From assembly GCA_903904335.1 (NCBI GenBank), contig CAIVCF010000119.1, positions 1-45,004 of the forward strand: 45,004 nucleotides of DNA, given 5' to 3'. Numbering within the stretch: position 1 is the stretch's first letter; every line of letters begins with the position of its first letter. The notes under the pieces were generated by a model that was given only the letters and a program-made list of their open reading frames with translations, made no database searches and was not told where the DNA came from. Position numbers and translations under genes: made by a program. This DNA comes from an uncultured Chitinophagaceae bacterium. Its GTDB lineage: Bacteria > Bacteroidota > Bacteroidia > Chitinophagales > Chitinophagaceae. Below, piece after piece: positions 41,647-45,004 of this stretch.

Positions 41647-41654
41647 CAAATATA
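41647..41654 (-). promoter_or_regulatory. -7 promoter element of ddl
   Basis: On the minus strand TATATTTG matches TAnnTTTG exactly, 18 bases before the ddl ATG. It lies downstream of the terminator at 41715-41753, so ddl need not depend on the upstream small RNA transcript. Confidence 0.55.
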
Positions 41655-41714
41655 ATGATGATTGAAATGATGAAATGCCCTCAAAAAAAATTAACATCTT
41701 GCGCAGAAAGTATT

Positions 41715-41815
41715 AAAAACAAAAAGGTGAAGAAACTGCCTGCTTCTTCACCTCACGTTGACGGGAAATATCACCCGCCGTTACTCAATGTTGCCGTCTT
41801 GTAGCAACAATTATT
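41715..41815 (-). ncRNA. Candidate small structured RNA upstream of ddl
   Basis: On the minus strand a promoter (41822-41853) is followed by about 100 nt with three hairpins. Hairpin 1 pairs TGTTGC with GCAACA (41789-41794 with 41804-41809). Hairpin 2 pairs GGCGGG with CCCGTC (41760-41765 with 41774-41779, one G-T). Hairpin 3 pairs AGGTGAAGAA with TTCTTCACCT (41725-41734 with 41744-41753) and is followed by TTTTTGTTTTT, a textbook terminator. The loop of hairpin 1 contains GACGG, which could also pair with the CCGTC of hairpin 2. No open frame fits. It may be a free small RNA or an attenuated ddl leader. I cannot assign an RNA family. Confidence 0.65.
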
Positions 41816-41821
41816 ATACAT

Positions 41822-41853
41822 TAAAGCTAAGAACAAAAACTCCTTTATGCAAG
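41822..41853 (-). promoter_or_regulatory. Probable promoter of the small RNA candidate
   Basis: On the minus strand CTTG (41850-41853), 20 bases, then TAGCTTTA (41822-41829): spacing is ideal and each half has one mismatch to TTTG-N19-21-TAnnTTTG. Transcription would begin close to 41815. Confidence 0.5.
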
Positions 41854-41888
41854 TATTTCAGCCAAAAAAGTTTAGCACATTTCAATGT

Positions 41889-42239
41889 TTAAGCAACGTG
41901 TAATTTACCTTTCTTAGCCATTAATTCATCAACTGTTTCTTTGTACTCTTCATCAGGTACGCAACAGTCAACAGGACAAACAGAAGCACATTGTGGCTCT
42001 TCATGAAAACCCTGGCATTCTGTACATTTATTCGGCACAATATAATATGTGTCAACAGCGATCGGTGCATTTTTTGCATCGGCATCAATTGAAGTTCCGT
42101 CCATCAGCGAAAAACTTCCTTTTACTGTGGTTCCGTCAGCAATTGCCCAATCTACCCCGCCTTCGTAAATAGCGTTATTTGGACATTCGGGCTCGCAAGC
42201 ACCACAATTAATACATTCGTCAGTAATCTTAATTGCCAT
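41889..42239 (-). CDS. Dicluster 4Fe-4S ferredoxin
   Basis: The 116-residue cytoplasmic electron carrier starts [15 protein letters not shown] at 42239; the longer frame to 42287 overlaps the promoter. The first cluster motif has C9, C12, C15 and C19 ([12 protein letters not shown]). The second has C72, C75, C84 and C88 ([18 protein letters not shown]), with the eight-residue spacing of Allochromatium-type ferredoxins, and two further Cys follow (C92, C93). An insertion of about 45 residues (26-70) separates the clusters. It is divergent from the acyl-CoA reductase gene and could supply electrons to metabolism nearby, but the partner is unknown. Confidence 0.94.
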   Translation of the reverse strand: MAIKITDECINCGACEPECPNNAIYEGGVDWAIADGTTVKGSFSLMDGTSIDADAKNAPIAVDTYYIVPNKCTECQGFHEEPQCASVCPVDCCVPDEEYKETVDELMAKKGKLHVA

Positions 42240-42272
42240 AAATTTAATTTTGATTGTGAAAATTTGGTTACG

Positions 42273-42280
42273 CAAAAATA
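42273..42280 (-). promoter_or_regulatory. -7 promoter element of the ferredoxin gene
   Basis: On the minus strand TATTTTTG matches TAnnTTTG exactly, 33 bases before the ATG at 42239. The ferredoxin and acyl-CoA reductase starts are only 62 bases apart, so both promoters share or overlap this gap. Confidence 0.6.
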
Positions 42281-42301
42281 AATTCAAAAACGATACAGTA
42301 C

Positions 42302-43318
42302 ATGGAATTAACGGAAAGAATTAATTTAATGATCAGGCTGGGGCAATATATGCTGGATAACAGCAATGAATGGCAGGCAGTAAAGGAACGTGCTTCCAGA
42401 GAAAATTCATGGTTCGTACCTGAGTTTGTAGAACTATCTGTTTCAAACATTTGCACCGAATTTCTTCAAAGGAAAAAATTAGAAGCCTGGGCTGAACGCT
42501 ATAACCTGAAAGCATTTCAGACAAACGACAGCATTGTTGGCATTGTAATGGCTGGCAATATTCCCTTAGTCGGTTTTCATGATTTTCTATGTGTATTCCT
42601 GAGCGGAAGAAGAATGATGATCAAAGCTTCATCCAAAGATGAAATACTGATCAAACACATTGTAAAAAAATTATTGGAATGGGAAGAACCAGTGGAAGAA
42701 CGCATCAGTTTTGCAGAAAATCTGAAAGGATGCGATGCCTATATCGCCACAGGCAGCAATAATAGCAGCCGTTATTTTGATTATTATTTCGGTAAATACC
42801 CGAATATCATCCGAAGGAACAGGACTTCCGTCGCCATTTTGGATGGAAATGAAACCCTTGATGAATTAAATGCTTTGGCGGATGATATTCAATTTTACTT
42901 CGGGCTCGGCTGCCGGAATGTGACAAAACTTTATGTTCCGAAAGAATATGATTTTATAAAACTGCTCACTGCCTTAAAAAGGTATGAACATTATTTAGAT
43001 TTTCATAAATACAAACACAATTACGATTATCATTTGGCATTGATGATGATGAGTAACAAGTTTTACATGAACAATGGTAGCGTCATTTTTGCAGAAAATG
43101 CCAGCTTATTTTCTCCGGTCAGTCAGGTGCATTATGAATTTTATGATGATGCGACAAGCATTATTTCCTCTTTACAAAATAATCAGGATGTACAGTGCAT
43201 GGTAGGACATGGCTTTACACCTTTCGGCAAAGCTCAGCAGCCTTCTTTGAATGATTATGCAGATGGTATAGATACGATGCATTTTTTGCTGAATGAATCC
43301 GCTTTACCAAATGCTTAA
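42302..43318 (+). CDS. Acyl-CoA reductase (LuxC-like)
   Basis: The 338-residue aldehyde-dehydrogenase-fold protein resembles LuxC-type acyl-CoA reductases, which make fatty aldehydes from acyl-CoA with NADPH. Visible features are [17 protein letters not shown], a cofactor-binding strand region, [15 protein letters not shown], and the conserved catalytic cysteine candidate C204 in [14 protein letters not shown]. At 338 residues it is shorter than LuxC (about 480), as is normal for the Bacteroidota group. The substrate is not known. It is divergent from the ferredoxin gene and followed by two small stem-loops at 43351-43384. Confidence 0.88.
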   Translation: MELTERINLMIRLGQYMLDNSNEWQAVKERASRENSWFVPEFVELSVSNICTEFLQRKKLEAWAERYNLKAFQTNDSIVGIVMAGNIPLVGFHDFLCVFLSGRRMMIKASSKDEILIKHIVKKLLEWEEPVEERISFAENLKGCDAYIATGSNNSSRYFDYYFGKYPNIIRRNRTSVAILDGNETLDELNALADDIQFYFGLGCRNVTKLYVPKEYDFIKLLTALKRYEHYLDFHKYKHNYDYHLALMMMSNKFYMNNGSVIFAENASLFSPVSQVHYEFYDDATSIISSLQNNQDVQCMVGHGFTPFGKAQQPSLNDYADGIDTMHFLLNESALPNA

Positions 43319-43471
43319 CCAATTAAAAATGTAACTTTAAAAAATGCTGATACGACGCTTATCGTAAAACATTCGTTAAATGTTATTTGCGGTGAGCTGA
43401 CGATTAAACAGGTTCGTTTATTTGCATTCATAAAGGCATAATTTTTGAACAAACTCAAAAAAAACTAAATA

Positions 43472-44983
43472 ATGAAACTCAAAACAATTTTAGCCGTTGT
43501 AGGCATCAGCGCTACCACCGCCATTTTGAGTGTGTGGGGTTTTGGCGAATTTGTAAAAAGCAAATATGCCGGAACGCAAGAACCCGGGAAGCTTCCTGTA
43601 AATTATGCAGGTTTTTTTGACAGAAAAGGGAATGCAGAATCAACACTTGATTTTACACAGGCTTGCAAGGCCGCAACACCTGCAGTGGTACACATTAAAA
43701 CACGTACCAAAGCAAAACAAGTAAGTAACAATTTACCTAAAAAAAGTAATCCTTTTGGTGACTTGTTTGGCGGTGATGATCCGTTTGGTGATTTCTTTGG
43801 AAACAGCGGTCCCAGAATGATACCTGAACAACGTGCCAGCGGAAGTGGTGTCATTATCAGTGAAGATGGTTATATCGTTACCAATAATCACGTGGTGGAT
43901 GGTGCAGATGAAATAAACATCACACTTCCCAATAAAAAATCATACAAAGCAACAGTTGTAGGCACCGATCCAAGCAGTGATATTGCAGTTGTAAAAATTG
44001 ATGCAAAAGGTTTGCCTTATCTAGTGTACGGCAACAGTGATGAGTCTAAATTGGGTCAATGGGTGTTGGCAATCGGCTATCCTTTGAATCTTGATGTAAC
44101 TGTTACTGCAGGCATCATTAGTGCAAAAGCAAGAAACATAGGTATCAATGACAGACAAAGTCAAACGCCTGTTGAATCATTCATTCAAACAGATGCTGCT
44201 GTAAACCGTGGTAACAGTGGCGGTGCATTGATCAATACAACCGGAGAATTGATCGGCATTAACGCTGCCATTGCTTCTGAAACAGGTTCTTATGCTGGTT
44301 ATTCTTATGCGATACCTGTGAATATTGTAAAGAAAGTAGTGAACGACATTATTAAATTCGGAACGGTGCAAAGGGCATTTATCGGTATCTCTTATCCGAG
44401 AGAGGGTTTAAGTGATGATGACAAAAAGAAAGAGGGTATCAAAGATGGTGATGGTGTATATGTGATGGATGTTCCTGAAAGCGGTGCTGCAAAAGCAGCC
44501 GGAATTAAGAAAGGCGATTTTATTACCAAGATCAATGGAACCAGCGTAAACAGCGGACCAGAAATGGTGGAACAAGTTGCACGTTACAAACCGGGTGATA
44601 AAATTTCAGTTACTTTTTTACGCGACGGAAAAGAAAACACAGTAAACCTTGTTTTGAAAAATAAAATAAATACAACCACTGTTGTAAAAACTGAAACCGC
44701 ATTTGATAAACTGGGTGCCGATTTTGAAAACGTTGATAAGAAAGTAGCAACAGCAAATGAAATCTCCGGCGGTGTTGTTGTGAAGAAAATCAAAGAAGGG
44801 GTTATTAAAAATTCAAGGATGCAGGAGAGTTTTGTAATTACTGCAGTAAACGGAACAGAAGTAAAAAATGTGGAAGAATTAAAAGCTGCATTGAGTAATG
44901 TAAGGGGCACAGCTTATTTCGACGGAATTTATCCCGGCTATACAGAATCTTATCGTTATCCTGTTAAATTGGATGATGAATAA
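43472..44983 (+). CDS. DegP/HtrA-family periplasmic serine protease (Do)
   Basis: The 503-residue protein has an N-terminal membrane or signal segment (about 5-24), so it acts in the periplasm, either free or anchored. The trypsin-like domain holds the triad H140 (TNNHVVDG), D170 (SSDIAVVKI) and S249 (RGNSGGAL). A glycine/phenylalanine-rich LA-loop region (about 93-112, with GDLFGG and GDFFGN) precedes it. PDZ1 (about 300-395) begins FIGISY and has GVYVMDVPESGAAKAAGIKKGD. A second, reduced PDZ (about 425-495) follows. DegP degrades or refolds damaged envelope proteins. The stop is intact, 21 bases before the window end. Confidence 0.96.
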   Translation: MKLKTILAVVGISATTAILSVWGFGEFVKSKYAGTQEPGKLPVNYAGFFDRKGNAESTLDFTQACKAATPAVVHIKTRTKAKQVSNNLPKKSNPFGDLFGGDDPFGDFFGNSGPRMIPEQRASGSGVIISEDGYIVTNNHVVDGADEINITLPNKKSYKATVVGTDPSSDIAVVKIDAKGLPYLVYGNSDESKLGQWVLAIGYPLNLDVTVTAGIISAKARNIGINDRQSQTPVESFIQTDAAVNRGNSGGALINTTGELIGINAAIASETGSYAGYSYAIPVNIVKKVVNDIIKFGTVQRAFIGISYPREGLSDDDKKKEGIKDGDGVYVMDVPESGAAKAAGIKKGDFITKINGTSVNSGPEMVEQVARYKPGDKISVTFLRDGKENTVNLVLKNKINTTTVVKTETAFDKLGADFENVDKKVATANEISGGVVVKKIKEGVIKNSRMQESFVITAVNGTEVKNVEELKAALSNVRGTAYFDGIYPGYTESYRYPVKLDDE

Positions 44984-45004
44984 TATTGTTAGATTATTTT
45001 GATT

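Noticed and set aside
43351-43384. Two small stem-loops after the acyl-CoA reductase (TACGA/TCGTA and AACATT/AATGTT)
   Set aside because: The stems have only 5 and 6 pairs and no U tract follows, so they are too weak to call a terminator or a structured RNA.

Overview
The window looks like ordinary chromosomal DNA of a Bacteroidota bacterium, most likely of the Chitinophagaceae or a close relative. This is inferred from the AT-rich composition, the gliding-motility/type IX secretion (T9SS) C-terminal domain on a giant surface protein, a TonB-dependent receptor with a carboxypeptidase-like N-terminal domain, a LytS/LytTR sensor pair, a DUF5117-type metalloprotease, start sites without clear Shine-Dalgarno sequences, and several matches to the Bacteroidota promoter TTTG-N19-21-TAnnTTTG. 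I see no phage, insertion sequence, CRISPR array or obvious island. No spectacular new multigene system is evident. The least explained items are a small RNA candidate upstream of ddl and a short sequence repeated in several intergenic gaps.

Layout. 1-2.6 kb: the 3' end of gcvP, a terminator, and an M20 peptidase of the CPS1/PM20D1 type. 2.6-5.5 kb (minus): an operon of a LiaF-like membrane protein, a DUF4288 protein, a LytS-type kinase and a LytTR regulator. 5.6-9.9 kb (minus): a giant secreted IgGFc-binding/PKD protein with a T9SS type B sorting domain. 10-17.9 kb: a CvfB-like S1 protein, a GH53 galactanase, a saccharopine-dehydrogenase-like reductase, a zinc alcohol dehydrogenase, a DUF4337 protein (minus), an alpha-amino acid ester hydrolase-like enzyme and a lipoprotein. 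18-23.8 kb: a K+ channel with an RCK domain, an FKBP isomerase, an ABC-F ATPase, a DUF1569 protein and an acyl-CoA ligase. 23.9-28.9 kb: a GT-C-like membrane protein, free methionine-R-sulfoxide reductase, a GH28 pectinase (minus) and ispH.

28.9-33.2 kb (minus): a tiny lipoprotein, der, an unknown secreted protein, era, initiator tRNA-fMet and a DUF2807 protein. 33.3-35.9 kb: a TPP riboswitch controlling a TonB-dependent receptor, which is therefore a probable thiamin transporter. 36.2-39.4 kb: a zinc metalloprotease and an SRPBCC protein. 39.4-41.8 kb (minus): ddl, a PASTA protein and a rhodanese, preceded by a probable free-standing small RNA. 41.9-45 kb: a dicluster ferredoxin divergent from an acyl-CoA reductase, then a DegP/HtrA protease.

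Together the genes cover core housekeeping (glycine cleavage, isoprenoids, ribosome-assembly GTPases, cell wall), envelope sensing and quality control, and degradation of plant polysaccharide (GH28, GH53) and peptides or esters. Start codons were moved inward in seven cases (5500, 9907, 15351, 19130, 21533, 29109, 42239 and similar), where a promoter element, signal peptide or family start lies inside the longest open frame.
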